NCBI RefSeq assembly: GCF_029968035.1
Contig: NZ_JASCIQ010000040.1
Span: 17,646-81,645, forward strand
Source of the DNA: Streptomyces cavernicola
GTDB taxonomy: Bacteria > Actinomycetota > Actinomycetes > Streptomycetales > Streptomycetaceae
DNA length: 64,000 nt
Direction: 5' to 3'
Part shown: positions 1 through 10,397 of the stretch, in pieces
Numbering within the stretch: position 1 is the first letter of the stretch
Layout: every line of letters begins with the position of its first letter
Program-made: the position numbers and the translations under genes
Notes under the pieces: model-generated
What the model was told of the DNA's origin: nothing
The model's database searches: none
Seen by the model: the letters and a program-made list of their open reading frames with translations, nothing else

Positions 1-296
1 GAGGCCCGCGGATTTCGACGGCCGGCCGCCTTCTCCGTACGACGACGGGCGGCGAAGCGCTCCCCCTCGGCCAGCCGGACCTCTCGGCTCTCCTCCAACG
101 TGTCCAGTGCGCGCAGCAGGGCCACCGGATCCCTCCGCAGATCGGGCGCGGGGCACGCGGTCGCGGCCAGGTACGCCCATGTGGCGTTGAATCCGAGCGG
201 ACCGTACTTCCCGACGGCGCACCTCAACGCCGTGTGCCGTCGGGCGAGCGGCAACCGCTCGTCGCGCACTCTGCGCGCGTCCGTTCCGAAGCCCAC
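1..296 (-). CDS. hypothetical protein, 3' part cut by window edge
   Basis: Reading from GTG at 296 (or GTG at 269) the frame stays open to the window edge, so the C-terminus is missing. The peptide is charged and alpha-helical in character, with a segment KYGPLGFNATWAYLAAT followed by ALLRALDTLEESREVRLAEG. I do not recognise the family. It begins about 10 bases after the msrA stop on the same strand, so it is probably the last gene of the operon formed with msrA and the membrane-protein gene upstream. Neither start has a strong ribosome binding site. Codon usage looks normal for the window, which supports it being real. Confidence 0.55.
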   Translation of the reverse strand, partial: MGFGTDARRVRDERLPLARRHTALRCAVGKYGPLGFNATWAYLAATACPAPDLRRDPVALLRALDTLEESREVRLAEGERFAARRRTEKAAGRRNPRA

Positions 297-306
297 CCCG
301 GTGACG

Positions 307-969
307 TCAGCCTTCGGCTCTCGCCACGCCGATCGGGCAGGAGACCCCCGTCCCGCCGATGCCGCAGTACCCGCCCGGGTTCTTGTCGAGGTACTGCTGG
401 TGGTACGCCTCCGCCGGGTAGAAGGGGCGGTCCTCCGCCGGGAGGATCTCCGTGGTGATCGTGCCGTGGCCGGAGGACGTGAGGACCTGCTGGTAGGCCG
501 CCCGCGAGGACTCGGCCGCCGCGGCCTGCGCGGGGGAGTGGGTGTGGATCGCCGAGCGGTACTGCGTGCCCACGTCGTTGCCCTGGCGGAAGCCCTGCGT
601 CGGGTCGTGGCTCTCCCAGAAGAGCTTCAGGAGCTGCTCGTACGAGACGACCTCGGGGTCGAAGACGACACGGACGCCCTCCGTGTGCCCCGTCAGGCCC
701 GAACAGGCCTCCTCGTACGTCGGGTTGGGGGTGAAGCCGCCCTGGTAACCGACGTGGGTGGTCCAGACGCCCGGGGTCTGCCAGAACTTGCGCTCCGCCC
801 CCCAGAAGCAGCCGAGCGCGAAGTCCGCCACCTCCAGCCGCTCCGGGTACGGGCCGAGCAGCGGGTTGCCCAGGACGGTGTGGCGCTCGGGGACCGCGTA
901 GGCCCGCTCCGGGCGGCCGACCAGGGCCTCCTCGCGGGTCGGCAGGACGGGCGTACGTCCGAACAGCAT
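307..969 (-). CDS. msrA: peptide-methionine (S)-S-oxide reductase MsrA
   Basis: Reduces methionine-S-sulfoxide in proteins and free methionine, a cytoplasmic oxidative-damage repair step. The family signature GCFWGAER carries the catalytic Cys, followed by Trp, as in MsrA. The C-terminal part (YLDKNPGGYCGIGGTGVSCP) carries two Cys suited to act as resolving residues. I chose the ATG at 969 (MLFGRTPVLP) because GGAGG lies five bases upstream; an earlier ATG at 1005 has no such site. The 220 aa length is normal. It lies 60 bases downstream of a membrane-protein gene on the same strand. Confidence 0.95.
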   Translation of the reverse strand: MLFGRTPVLPTREEALVGRPERAYAVPERHTVLGNPLLGPYPERLEVADFALGCFWGAERKFWQTPGVWTTHVGYQGGFTPNPTYEEACSGLTGHTEGVRVVFDPEVVSYEQLLKLFWESHDPTQGFRQGNDVGTQYRSAIHTHSPAQAAAAESSRAAYQQVLTSSGHGTITTEILPAEDRPFYPAEAYHQQYLDKNPGGYCGIGGTGVSCPIGVARAEG

Positions 970-1029
970 CAGGTCCTCCAAGGGCAGGGGTGTGCGTACC
1001 GTCAACGTCCGACGGCCGGGCGGAATTCC

Positions 1030-2157
1030 TCAGTGCGGAAGCGTGGCCGGGCTGCCGCCGTTCGCCTCGTACCCGGCGACCGCCAGGGCTCTGAACACCG
1101 CGTACTCGGCGGCCGGATCCGGGGAGAGCGTCCACGGCAGCGCGCCCACGTGGCCGTCGACCGCGATCAGCTGGTGCATCGCCTCGGCCCAGCGCTCGGA
1201 GCGGACCAGGAAGTACACGAGCAGATGGCGCACCGGCGCGAGCATCGGGTCGTCGGGCCGGACCGCCTGCGTGGAGTGCTCCGCGAACTGGGCGCCCTCG
1301 ACGGCCTTGCGGACCACCTCGCTCTCCCAGAAGCTGCGCACCAGGTTGACCTCCGGCAGGTGCTCGAAGACCGCGAAGAGGGGCAGGGCGGAGAGGAGCG
1401 AGCCCTGCGGGGCGCGCGCCGCGGCCGCTTCCGCGAACTCGTACGCCCGCTCCCGCGAGCCGTGCCACTTCTCGCTGAACCAGGGCAGCGCCGCCAGGTG
1501 CGCGCCCATGTGCTGCGGGGCGCGGTCGAGGATCTTCAGCCAGAGCTGGTCGAACTCCTCGCGGGAATAGCCGAGTCCACGGGCCACGGCCAGCTCCGTG
1601 AGGTGCGGAACCACGTCCTCCGGGGCGAGCAGGGCCGCCTCCGCGCAGGCCTGCTTGGCCTCTTCGAGAATGATTCTGTACTCGTCGGTGCCGGGCATCG
1701 ACGTCCGGAACGCCTGCTGGACCAGGAACTCCGCGTGCACCGCCGCGCCGCCCGCGTCCTTCGGCGACTCGGCCCGCCACACCCGCAGCCACTGGCCGCC
1801 GGGGGAGGCGGAGACGCCGCCCGGCTGCTGCGCCAGCTCCAGGGAGGCCGCGCCCGCGAAGGCCTGCACGCGCTGCCAGCGCACCTCGCCCTCCTTCTCC
1901 GTGCCGGCGAGGAGCTGCGCCGCGTACTTCCAGTCCTGCGTGCGCTGCACGACGTCCAGGACGTCGAGCAGGTCCTGGTCCGGTCCCGGCATGCGGATGT
2001 CCAGCTCCTCCTGGAGCGCGAAGCCGTAGTTCGCCGGGTCCGCGGCGTCCGGCGAGCCGGGGGCGGCCAGTTGGATTCCGCCGCGCCTGCGGAACAGGAA
2101 CGGCCCGAGCGCCGCACCGAGCATGAGGAGGCCCAACAGAACCCAGAGAATGTCCAT
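1030..2157 (-). CDS. membrane-anchored helical protein, function unknown
   Basis: A 375 aa protein starting MDILWVLLGLLMLGAALG: one N-terminal membrane helix of about 20 residues followed by RRR, so the remainder should be cytoplasmic. The soluble part is rich in Ala, Leu and Glu and consists of helical stretches (AAQLLAGTEKEGEVRWQR; AVARGLGYSREEFDQLWLKI) reminiscent of TPR-like or helical-repeat proteins, but I cannot name a family. It is divergent from metB with a 65-base spacer that must hold both promoters. msrA follows on the same strand, so co-transcription is likely. Confidence 0.7.
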   Translation of the reverse strand: MDILWVLLGLLMLGAALGPFLFRRRGGIQLAAPGSPDAADPANYGFALQEELDIRMPGPDQDLLDVLDVVQRTQDWKYAAQLLAGTEKEGEVRWQRVQAFAGAASLELAQQPGGVSASPGGQWLRVWRAESPKDAGGAAVHAEFLVQQAFRTSMPGTDEYRIILEEAKQACAEAALLAPEDVVPHLTELAVARGLGYSREEFDQLWLKILDRAPQHMGAHLAALPWFSEKWHGSRERAYEFAEAAAARAPQGSLLSALPLFAVFEHLPEVNLVRSFWESEVVRKAVEGAQFAEHSTQAVRPDDPMLAPVRHLLVYFLVRSERWAEAMHQLIAVDGHVGALPWTLSPDPAAEYAVFRALAVAGYEANGGSPATLPH

Positions 2158-2222
2158 GCGTACAAGCGAACCAGACGCCACTGACAAACGACGAACCAGT
2201 CCGAGGACTACGCTCGGGCCGC

Positions 2223-3404
2223 ATGACCGACACGCACAGCAGTGACAGCAACGGGCCCGCCCACAGCGGCCGTGGCTTCGAGACGATCGCCATCCACGCG
2301 GGCAACACCGCGGACCCGTTGACGGGTGCCGTCGTGCCGCCGATCTATCAGGTCTCGACGTACAAGCAGGATGGCGTCGGCGGCCTGCGCGGCGGCTACG
2401 AGTACAGCCGCAGTGCCAATCCGACGCGTACCGCCCTGGAGGAGAATCTGTCGGCCCTTGAGGGCGGCCGGCGCGGCCTCGCCTTCGCCTCGGGCCTCGC
2501 CGCGGAGGACTGCCTGCTGCGCACGCTGCTCGTGACCGGCGACCACGTGGTGATCCCGAACGACGCGTACGGCGGCACGTTCCGCCTGTTCGCGAAGGTC
2601 GTCTCGCGCTGGGGCGTGGAGTTCTCCGTCGCCGACACCAGCGACCCGGCGGCGGTCCGTGCGGCCGTCACGGACCGTACGAAGGCGATCTGGGTCGAGA
2701 CGCCCTCCAACCCGCTGCTCGGCATCAGCGACATCGCGGCCCTCGCGGCGGTGGCCCGCTCGGCCGGCGCGCGGCTCGTCGTCGACAACACCTTCGCGAG
2801 CCCGTACCTGCAGCAGCCGCTCGCGCTCGGCGCGGACGTGGTGGTGCACTCCACGACCAAGTACATGGGCGGCCACTCGGACGTCGTCGGCGGCGCGCTG
2901 ATCGTCAACGACCCCGATCTGGGCGAGGAGTTGGCGTACCACCAGAACGCGATGGGCGCGGTCGCCGGGCCCTTCGACGCGTGGCTGGTCCTTCGCGGCA
3001 TCAAGACGCTCGCCGTACGCATGGACCGGCACAGCGAGAACGCGGAGCGGATCGCGGAGATGCTCACGCAGCACCCGCGCGTGACCCGCGTCCTCTACCC
3101 GGGCCTCGCCGACCACCCCGGACACGAGGTCGCGGCCAAGCAGATGAAGGCCTTCGGCGGCATGGTGTCGTTCCAGGTCGAGGGCGGCGAGGAGGCGGCG
3201 GTCGAGGTCTGCGACCGGGCCTCGGTGTTCACCCTCGGGGAGTCCCTCGGCGGCGTGGAGTCGCTGATCGAGCACCCGGGCCGGATGACGCACGCCTCGG
3301 CGGCGGGCTCGCCCCTGGAGGTCCCGGCCGACCTGGTGCGACTCTCGGTGGGCATCGAGAACGCGGCCGACCTGATGGCGGACCTGCGGGTCGCTCTGGG
3401 CTGA
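2223..3404 (+). CDS. metB: cystathionine gamma-synthase / trans-sulfuration PLP enzyme
   Basis: PLP-dependent Cys/Met metabolism enzyme of 393 aa, a typical length. The PLP-lysine motif STTKYMGGHSD puts the Schiff-base Lys at residue 213. Upstream are the cofactor segments YSRSANPTR (58-70), FASGLAAE and VVDNTFASPYLQ. In Streptomyces the annotated role is O-succinyl(acetyl)homoserine plus cysteine to cystathionine, but cystathionine gamma-lyase has the same fold and motifs, so direction cannot be settled from sequence. It is transcribed divergently from the membrane-protein gene. Its 3' end runs into a terminal-inverted-repeat element that can form the terminator. Confidence 0.9.
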   Translation: MTDTHSSDSNGPAHSGRGFETIAIHAGNTADPLTGAVVPPIYQVSTYKQDGVGGLRGGYEYSRSANPTRTALEENLSALEGGRRGLAFASGLAAEDCLLRTLLVTGDHVVIPNDAYGGTFRLFAKVVSRWGVEFSVADTSDPAAVRAAVTDRTKAIWVETPSNPLLGISDIAALAAVARSAGARLVVDNTFASPYLQQPLALGADVVVHSTTKYMGGHSDVVGGALIVNDPDLGEELAYHQNAMGAVAGPFDAWLVLRGIKTLAVRMDRHSENAERIAEMLTQHPRVTRVLYPGLADHPGHEVAAKQMKAFGGMVSFQVEGGEEAAVEVCDRASVFTLGESLGGVESLIEHPGRMTHASAAGSPLEVPADLVRLSVGIENAADLMADLRVALG

Positions 3405-3430
3405 GGTCCGCGCCGGACGGGCTGGTTCTT

Positions 3431-3676
3431 TTCCCCTCCCCGCCCCTTCCCGAAGTCCTCAGCGGACGGCTTCGGGGCCGGCGCCCCCGGGCCCGGTTGT
3501 TGTTCGGCTGCTGCGCCGTCGTGGCTGGTCGCGCAGTTCCCCGCGCCCCTGAAGGGGCACGTGAATTCAGCCCCTCCGGCGTTTGAGATGGGGGTCCCCC
3601 CTGCTCGAGCGCAGCCGAGAGCTTGGGGGAGGGGTCTGGGGCGGAGCCCCGGTTCGGGAAGGGGCGGGGAGGGGAA
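3431..3676. repeat. MITE-like element copy 1 (type copy, perfect 24-bp inverted ends)
   Basis: Fills the gap between two convergent genes. Left end 3431-3454 and right end 3653-3676 are perfect inverted copies (right end starts TTCGGGAAGGGGCGGGGA). Inside are a module resembling GGTCGCGCAGTTCCCCGCGC (around 3528-3555) and a module CAGCCCCTCCGGCGTTTGAG (around 3570). No ORF of its own. Six further related copies, full or partial, occur elsewhere in the window. Confidence 0.85.
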
Positions 3677-3732
3677 GAGCAGCCCGCGGCGGAAGGCCGG
3701 GGGCTGGGGCGGGGCCCCGGTGGGGTCCCGTG

Positions 3733-3981
3733 TCACCAGCCCTCCAGGGGTGGTGTGCGGTTCGCCGGGGGCTGGGTCCAGGGGTGGTTCAGGGTCGCCC
3801 AGACCATGAACCCCACGAACGCCGCGCCGAGCAGCAGCCACAGCACCCACCGCCCCCGCGCCCGCCGCCGCGCCCTGCGGGCCCCGCGGCGCACCGCCTC
3901 CGGGCACAGCTCCGGCGGGACGACGGGGTGCGGCCCGTCGAGGAGCCGCCGCACCTGGTCCTCCGCCCGCTGCGCGCTCAC
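3733..3981 (-). CDS. small single-pass membrane protein coupled to a sigma factor
   Basis: An 82 aa protein whose GTG start (3981) overlaps the TGA of the sigma-factor gene (GTGA), so translation is coupled. The N-terminal half is cytoplasmic-type (AEDQVRRLLDGPHPVVPPEL), then an Arg-rich stretch, one membrane helix (WVLWLLLGAAFVGFMVWAT) and a short outer tail. The layout, a sigma gene followed by an overlapping one-helix protein, is that of many anti-sigma pairs. However, I see no zinc-binding HXXXCXXC motif, so an anti-sigma role is inference only. Confidence 0.6.
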   Translation of the reverse strand: MSAQRAEDQVRRLLDGPHPVVPPELCPEAVRRGARRARRRARGRWVLWLLLGAAFVGFMVWATLNHPWTQPPANRTPPLEGW

Positions 3982-4412
3982 GACCGCACCAGCTCCGCGA
4001 CCGAGCGGGCGCAGATCGCCCGTACGCGCTCCGCCGGAAGCCCGAGCAGCGCGGCCACCTGCTCCTCGGCCACCCCTTCGCCGAGCCGCAGCACCACGAC
4101 GAGCCGCTCCTGCGGGCCGAGCGCGCCGAGCACCCCGCCCCGGCCGCGGTGTGCCCGCCAGGCCGAGCGGGCGAAGCGGGCGGCCAGCTCCTGCCGCGCC
4201 CGGTCGTACGGGTCCTCGCCGCGCAGCCGGTCCCAATCGGCGTACGTCCGCGCGAGGGCGTCGGTGAGCAGGCGGCGGGCGCAGGGGTTGGCGTCGGGGG
4301 GTTCGGCGGTGAGCAGCGTGGCGGCATGCAGCAGCCGGCCGGCCGCGCCCGCGACGAACGACTCGAACTCCCGGGCGTGCAGGACCTGTTGCCGTGCCTG
4401 GCGTGGACGCAT
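3978..4412 (-). CDS. RNA polymerase sigma-70-like factor (ECF/SigE-like, small)
   Basis: A 144 aa protein. The C-terminal half looks like sigma region 4: LGPQERLVVVLRLGEGVAEE, then QVAALLGLPAERVRAICARS, the helix-turn-helix expected to bind the -35 element. The N-terminal half is helical with DALARTYADWDRLRG and would be region 2, but it is weak. Start ATG at 4412 has GGGAGG six bases upstream. It would direct transcription of a small regulon, possibly held by the overlapping membrane protein. Family-level assignment is good; the specific regulon is unknown. Confidence 0.75.
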   Translation of the reverse strand: MRPRQARQQVLHAREFESFVAGAAGRLLHAATLLTAEPPDANPCARRLLTDALARTYADWDRLRGEDPYDRARQELAARFARSAWRAHRGRGGVLGALGPQERLVVVLRLGEGVAEEQVAALLGLPAERVRAICARSVAELVRS

Positions 4413-4480
4413 CGCGCGCCTCCCGTTGCCTCGCTCCCATATAGGCGCGGGCGGGGGCGCGAGGTCAAGAGGCGGCCCCG

Positions 4481-4984
4481 CTACTCCGTACCGGAACCGT
4501 GCCGGGCCGAAAGGGCCGCGTTGAAGCGCGTGAGCAGCGCGCAGAACTCCTCGCGCTCCCGCGGCGCCCAGTCCTCCGTCAGCTGCGCCATCAGCTCGCG
4601 CCGCGAGGCCCGCACCTCGTCGAGCCTGGACTGCCCGCGCGGCGACAGCTGCAGCACCACGGCGCGCCCGTCCTCCGGGTGCGAGGTCCGCTTGACCAGG
4701 CCCGACTCGACCAGCGGCGCGACCTGCCGGGTGACCGTCGACGAGTCGATGCCCATGCTCGCGGCGAGCGCCTTGACGCCCATCGGGCCCTCGGTGTCGA
4801 GGCGGTTGAGCAGCAGGTACGCGGCGCGGTCCATGGAGTTGCGCACCTGGCCGACCCCGCCGAGCCGGGTCTGCTCCGCACGGCGGGCGAAGACCGCGAC
4901 CTCGTGCTGCAGGTGGTCGAGGAGGCCGGGAAGCTCCGGGGTACCGCTCTGAGGTTCGGTCGTCATGTCCGAAGGTGTGGGCAT
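4481..4984 (-). CDS. MarR-family transcriptional regulator
   Basis: Winged-helix DNA-binding protein of about 167 aa. The HTH segment is GVKALAASMGIDSSTVTRQV and the wing follows as HPEDGRAVVLQLSPRG, which matches the conserved MarR D/E-R wing pattern. Dimerisation helices flank it. The start is uncertain: ATG 4984 (MPTPSD) or ATG 4966 (MTTEPQ), neither with a strong binding site. It is divergent from ilvA, with about 135 bases between, so it may autoregulate there. Nothing in the sequence shows the ligand. Confidence 0.85.
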   Translation of the reverse strand: MPTPSDMTTEPQSGTPELPGLLDHLQHEVAVFARRAEQTRLGGVGQVRNSMDRAAYLLLNRLDTEGPMGVKALAASMGIDSSTVTRQVAPLVESGLVKRTSHPEDGRAVVLQLSPRGQSRLDEVRASRRELMAQLTEDWAPREREEFCALLTRFNAALSARHGSGTE

Positions 4985-5118
4985 GGCCGGGGGCTCACTT
5001 CGTGCGTCGTCGGTGGGTTGGGGGACAGGGTACGCGGCGATCGGCCTCGTCGTACCTGCGCTGCACAAACCGGCCGCCGGTCGAGCCCCGCCCCGCGCGG
5101 GCTGCGAGACTTGGGGGC

Positions 5119-6348
<1,230 letters not shown>

Positions 6349-6405
6349 GGCGGGCTGCACGGTGATGCACTGAGCAGCCGTGCGCCCTTGAGCTACGCGC
6401 TCGCG

Positions 6406-6423
6406 ATATACGTCATATACGTC
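6406..6423. repeat. tandem 9-bp repeat in ABC-transporter promoter region
   Basis: ATATACGTC occurs twice head to tail and is flanked by CGCGA on the left and TCGCG on the right, giving an overall imperfect dyad. It is AT-rich against the surrounding sequence. It lies about 175 bases upstream of the ABC ATPase start and 50 bases upstream of a second palindrome. Confidence 0.6.
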
Positions 6424-6473
6424 GCGCAGCTCGCGTACGCCCCAACGCACGCCTGGCGAAAGTCACTTGAGGG

Positions 6474-6491
6474 AACGCGATGTATCGCGTT
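6474..6491. promoter_or_regulatory. 18-bp palindromic operator upstream of the ABC exporter
   Basis: AACGCGAT-GT-ATCGCGTT is a perfect 8-2-8 inverted repeat, 104 bases upstream of the ATPase start. Its form fits a TetR/PadR-type dimer site, the usual regulators of DrrAB-type exporters. No such regulator gene adjoins it, so it would act in trans. Confidence 0.65.
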
Positions 6492-6594
6492 ACGGTGAGG
6501 TTCTGAAGGCTCCGCCCCTGGGCAGCCATGGGCGGAATGAATCCGGCATACCTAAAATTCGCTTAGGAATTCACCCAAAAACTGGGGGACCCAC

Positions 6595-7598
<1,004 letters not shown>

Positions 7599-7602
<4 letters not shown>

Positions 7603-8462
7603 CCGCCCTGCCCGAGACCGCCCGCCCCGGAACCCCGGTGAGCGGCGGCGGCGTCACCGGGTCCGTACGGGACTCGCTCGTCGTCGCCAAGCGCAATCTG
7701 ATCCGGATGAGCAGGATCCCCGAAGTGGTCCTCTTCGGCCTCATCCAGCCGGTGATGTTCGTCATCCTCTTCACGTACGTCTTCGGCGGCTCCATGAAGA
7801 TCGGCGCCAGCACCGACGCGGACGTCTACAAGAACTTCCTGATGGCCGGCGTCTTCGCGCAGACCGTCACCTTCGCCACCGCGGGCGCCGGCGCCGGCAT
7901 CGCCGACGACATGCACAAGGGGCTCATCGACCGCTTCCGCTCCCTGCCGATGGCCCGCGGCGCGGTCCTCACCGGCCGCACCGTCGCGGACCTGGTGCAG
8001 ACCGCCCTGACACTGCTCGTCCTCGCCGTCGTCGCCCTGCTCGTCGGCTGGCGCCCCGGCTTCGCCGAGCCCACCGACCTCGGCCGCATCCTGGCCGGCT
8101 TCGGCCTGCTGCTGCTCCTCGGGTACGCGTTCACCTGGATCGGCGCGCTCATCGGCCTCTCCGTGCGGACACCGGAGGCGGCGACGTCCGGCGGGCTGAT
8201 CTGGCTGTTCCCCGTCACGTTCATCTCGAACGCGTTCGTGGACTCCAGCCAGATGACCCCGTGGCTGCGGCACATCGCCGACTGGAACCCGTTCAGCGCG
8301 ACCGTGCAGGCCTGCCGCACCCTCTTCGGCGACCCCGGCGTCTCCCAGTCCGCGGCCTGGCCGATGCAGCACCCGGTGTGGGCGTCGCTGATCTACTCGA
8401 TCCTGATCATCGCGCTCTTCCGCACGCTCGCGGTCCGCAAGTACCGCAAGGCGGGCGGCTGA
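7599..8462 (+). CDS. DrrB-type ABC transporter permease
   Basis: Integral membrane partner of the preceding ATPase, 287 aa, start GTG 7599 overlapping its stop (GTGA). ABC-2 permease features: the conserved N-terminal VAKRNLIRMSRIPEVVLFGL before helix 1, about six membrane helices (for example GFGLLLLLGYAFTWIGALIG), and the late motif FPVTFISNAFVDSSQMTPWL that is characteristic of the DrrB family. It ends just before a strong bidirectional hairpin terminator shared with the convergent gene. Confidence 0.92.
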
Positions 8463-8499
8463 CCCCGGCGACGAGCGGCGGCCGAACGCACGACAACGG

Positions 8500-8526
8500 G
8501 CCCCGGTGCTGCGAGCACCGGGGCCT
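8500..8526. terminator. bidirectional hairpin terminator
   Basis: GGCCCCGGTGCT / AGCACCGGGGCC, 12-bp perfect arms with a 3-base loop, between the convergent permease and small membrane-protein genes. Confidence 0.85.
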
Positions 8527-8537
8527 TCGTCGTACGC

Positions 8538-8804
8538 CTACTTCTTCTTGCCGCTCTCGGTCTTGGCCTCTGCCTTGGCCGCTGCGGCGCCGGATGCCTC
8601 CGCGGGGGCGCCCTCCGGGGCCTCCTCGAAGTTCACGCGGCCCATGTGCCGGTTCATCGACTTCATCAGCATCCACACGCCCGCGGCCAGAGCCGCGAAC
8701 ACGATGAAGCCGAGGACACCGGGGGTGACCTTGTCCTCGTCGATCTCCTTGGCCAGCGGGACGAGGTGCGTCATGGCCAGATTGGCTGCTGCGCTTGCGC
8801 TCAT
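8538..8804 (-). CDS. small membrane protein downstream of mca
   Basis: About 88 aa from ATG 8804 (an ATG at 8813 overlapping the mca stop is also possible). One membrane helix, PGVLGFIVFAALAAGVWMLM, is followed by a basic segment and a low-complexity Ala/Glu/Lys tail ending SGKKK. It starts only one or two bases past mca, so the two are surely co-transcribed. No known domain. A membrane-anchored partner in mycothiol-dependent detoxification is possible from context only. Confidence 0.75.
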   Translation of the reverse strand: MSASAAANLAMTHLVPLAKEIDEDKVTPGVLGFIVFAALAAGVWMLMKSMNRHMGRVNFEEAPEGAPAEASGAAAAKAEAKTESGKKK

Positions 8805-8805
8805 G

Positions 8806-9687
8806 TCAGGCATTGTCCCGGATGCCCGCGAAGAGGTCGTCCTCGGGGAGGGAGGTATCGACGAGCGACTTCGCCAGCTCGTACTCCTCCGTCGGCCAGA
8901 CCTCCTTCTGGATCTCCATCGGGACCCGGAACCAGCCGCCCTCGGGGTCGATCTGCGTGGCGTGCGCGATCAGCGCCTTGTCCCGGATCTCGTAGAAGTC
9001 CGCGCACGGGACGTGCGTCGTCAGCGTGCGCTCCTTGCGCTCGAACTCGTCCCAGCGCTTCAGCCAGTCCTCGTACGGCGACTCCAGACCGCGCTCCAGG
9101 AGGGCGTTGTGCAGCGCCTCCGTACGCGGGCGGTTGAAGCCCTGGTTGTAGTACAGCTTCTGCGCCTGGAACACCGGACCGAACTCGGACTCCGGGAACT
9201 TCTCCGCGTCCGCCGCACCCTCGAAGGCCACCATCGTGATCTTGTGGGTCATGATGTGGTCCGGGTGCGGATAACCGCCGTTCTCGTCGTACGTGGTGAT
9301 CACCTGCGGGCGGAACGAGCGGATCTGCTTGACCAGCTCGCCGGCCGCCTTGTCCACGTCCTCCAGGGCGAAGCAGCCGTCCGGCAGCGGCGGCAGCGGG
9401 TCGCCCTCCGGCAGGCCGGAGTCGACGAAGCCCAGCCACTCCTGCTTGACGCCGAGGATCTCGCGCGCCTCGTCCATCTCCTTGCGGCGGACCTCGTGGA
9501 TGTTCTCCTCGATGAACTTGTCGCCCTGGAGCTTCGGGTTGAGGATGGAGCCCCGCTCACCGCCCGTGCAGGTCACCACGAGCACGTCCACCCCCTCGGA
9601 CACGTACTTGGCCATGGTGGCCGCGCCCTTGCTCGACTCGTCGTCGGGGTGCGCGTGAACCGCCATCAGTCGCAGCTGCTCAGTCAA
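8806..9687 (-). CDS. mca: mycothiol S-conjugate amidase
   Basis: Zinc-dependent amidase that splits mycothiol S-conjugates of electrophiles and drugs into a mercapturic acid, which is exported, and GlcN-Ins, which is recycled. The LmbE/PIG-L motif is HAHPDDE near residue 13, and the second metal-ligand segment is GGYPHPDHIMTH. At 293 aa it is longer than MshB-like C-terminal regions and carries the Mca-typical Asn/Tyr-rich LYYNQGFNR. Divergent from the DUF4307 gene. Presence of mca confirms a mycothiol-using actinobacterium. Confidence 0.93.
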   Translation of the reverse strand: MTEQLRLMAVHAHPDDESSKGAATMAKYVSEGVDVLVVTCTGGERGSILNPKLQGDKFIEENIHEVRRKEMDEAREILGVKQEWLGFVDSGLPEGDPLPPLPDGCFALEDVDKAAGELVKQIRSFRPQVITTYDENGGYPHPDHIMTHKITMVAFEGAADAEKFPESEFGPVFQAQKLYYNQGFNRPRTEALHNALLERGLESPYEDWLKRWDEFERKERTLTTHVPCADFYEIRDKALIAHATQIDPEGGWFRVPMEIQKEVWPTEEYELAKSLVDTSLPEDDLFAGIRDNA

Positions 9688-9828
9688 GACTCGATCCTCA
9701 TGTGTACGGCGCCCTCGGTCAGGGGGCGGCCCTCGGTCTTCGGGTGCTTCAGGGGGCTTCTATAGTGACCGAATCGGGGACTCGATAATTCCCGGACCCC
9801 CGGCCGAAGCCATCTTGAGAGGTCGATC

Positions 9829-10233
9829 ATGAGCGCGGTGCGCGAACAGCTCCCCGAGGGCCGGTACGGCCGCTCCGCGGACGCCCGCGCGGACCGCAAG
9901 CTGAAGATCGTCGGCTCGGTGCTCGGCGTGCTGCTGCTCGGCGTCGTCGCCTGGATCGGCTACGGCTACATCTCCGGCAAGAGCGCCTTCAGCGGCGAGC
10001 TCATCAAGTTCAAGGTCGCCTCCGCCTCGGCCGTCGACGTCCACCTGGAGGTCCGCAAGGACCCCGACGTCTCCGGTACGTGCACGCTGCGCGCCCTCGC
10101 CGAGTCCGGCGTCGAGGTCGGCCGCAAGGACGTGACCTTCGAGCAGCGCGAGGACCTCGTCAACCAGGTCGTCACCCTGCGTACGACCGAGCGGGCCACC
10201 GCCGCCGAGCTGGTCTCCTGCGACGCCCGCTGA
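9829..10233 (+). CDS. DUF4307 membrane protein
   Basis: 134 aa: short basic cytoplasmic N-terminus (EGRYGRSADARADRK), one membrane helix (IVGSVLGVLLLGVVAWIGYG) and an extracytoplasmic beta-rich domain with two Cys (GTCTLRALAESG and ELVSCDAR at the C-terminus), which could form a disulfide. This is the Actinobacteria-specific DUF4307 family; function is unknown. It sits between divergent mca and downstream greA as in other Streptomyces. Start ATG 9829 follows GAGAGG. Confidence 0.85.
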   Translation: MSAVREQLPEGRYGRSADARADRKLKIVGSVLGVLLLGVVAWIGYGYISGKSAFSGELIKFKVASASAVDVHLEVRKDPDVSGTCTLRALAESGVEVGRKDVTFEQREDLVNQVVTLRTTERATAAELVSCDAR

Positions 10234-10397
10234 ACCGGCGCTGACCTGCTGAGACAGGTTCCCGGCGGTTTTCGAGCGATTAACGTCCTCCCCCTTTTGC
10301 CCCTGAATTGTTAGGCTCGTGGTTTCGCCCACCCGTTAGGGAACATCCTTCTGGGTAGGGCGATGCTTTGTATTCCCAGTACCGACGAGGAGCACCT

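Noticed and set aside
100..2184. Very long plus-strand frame opposite msrA and the membrane protein
   Set aside because: Shadow of high-GC genes: Arg/Ala/Gly-rich product without domain features, while the minus-strand frames have clear family motifs.
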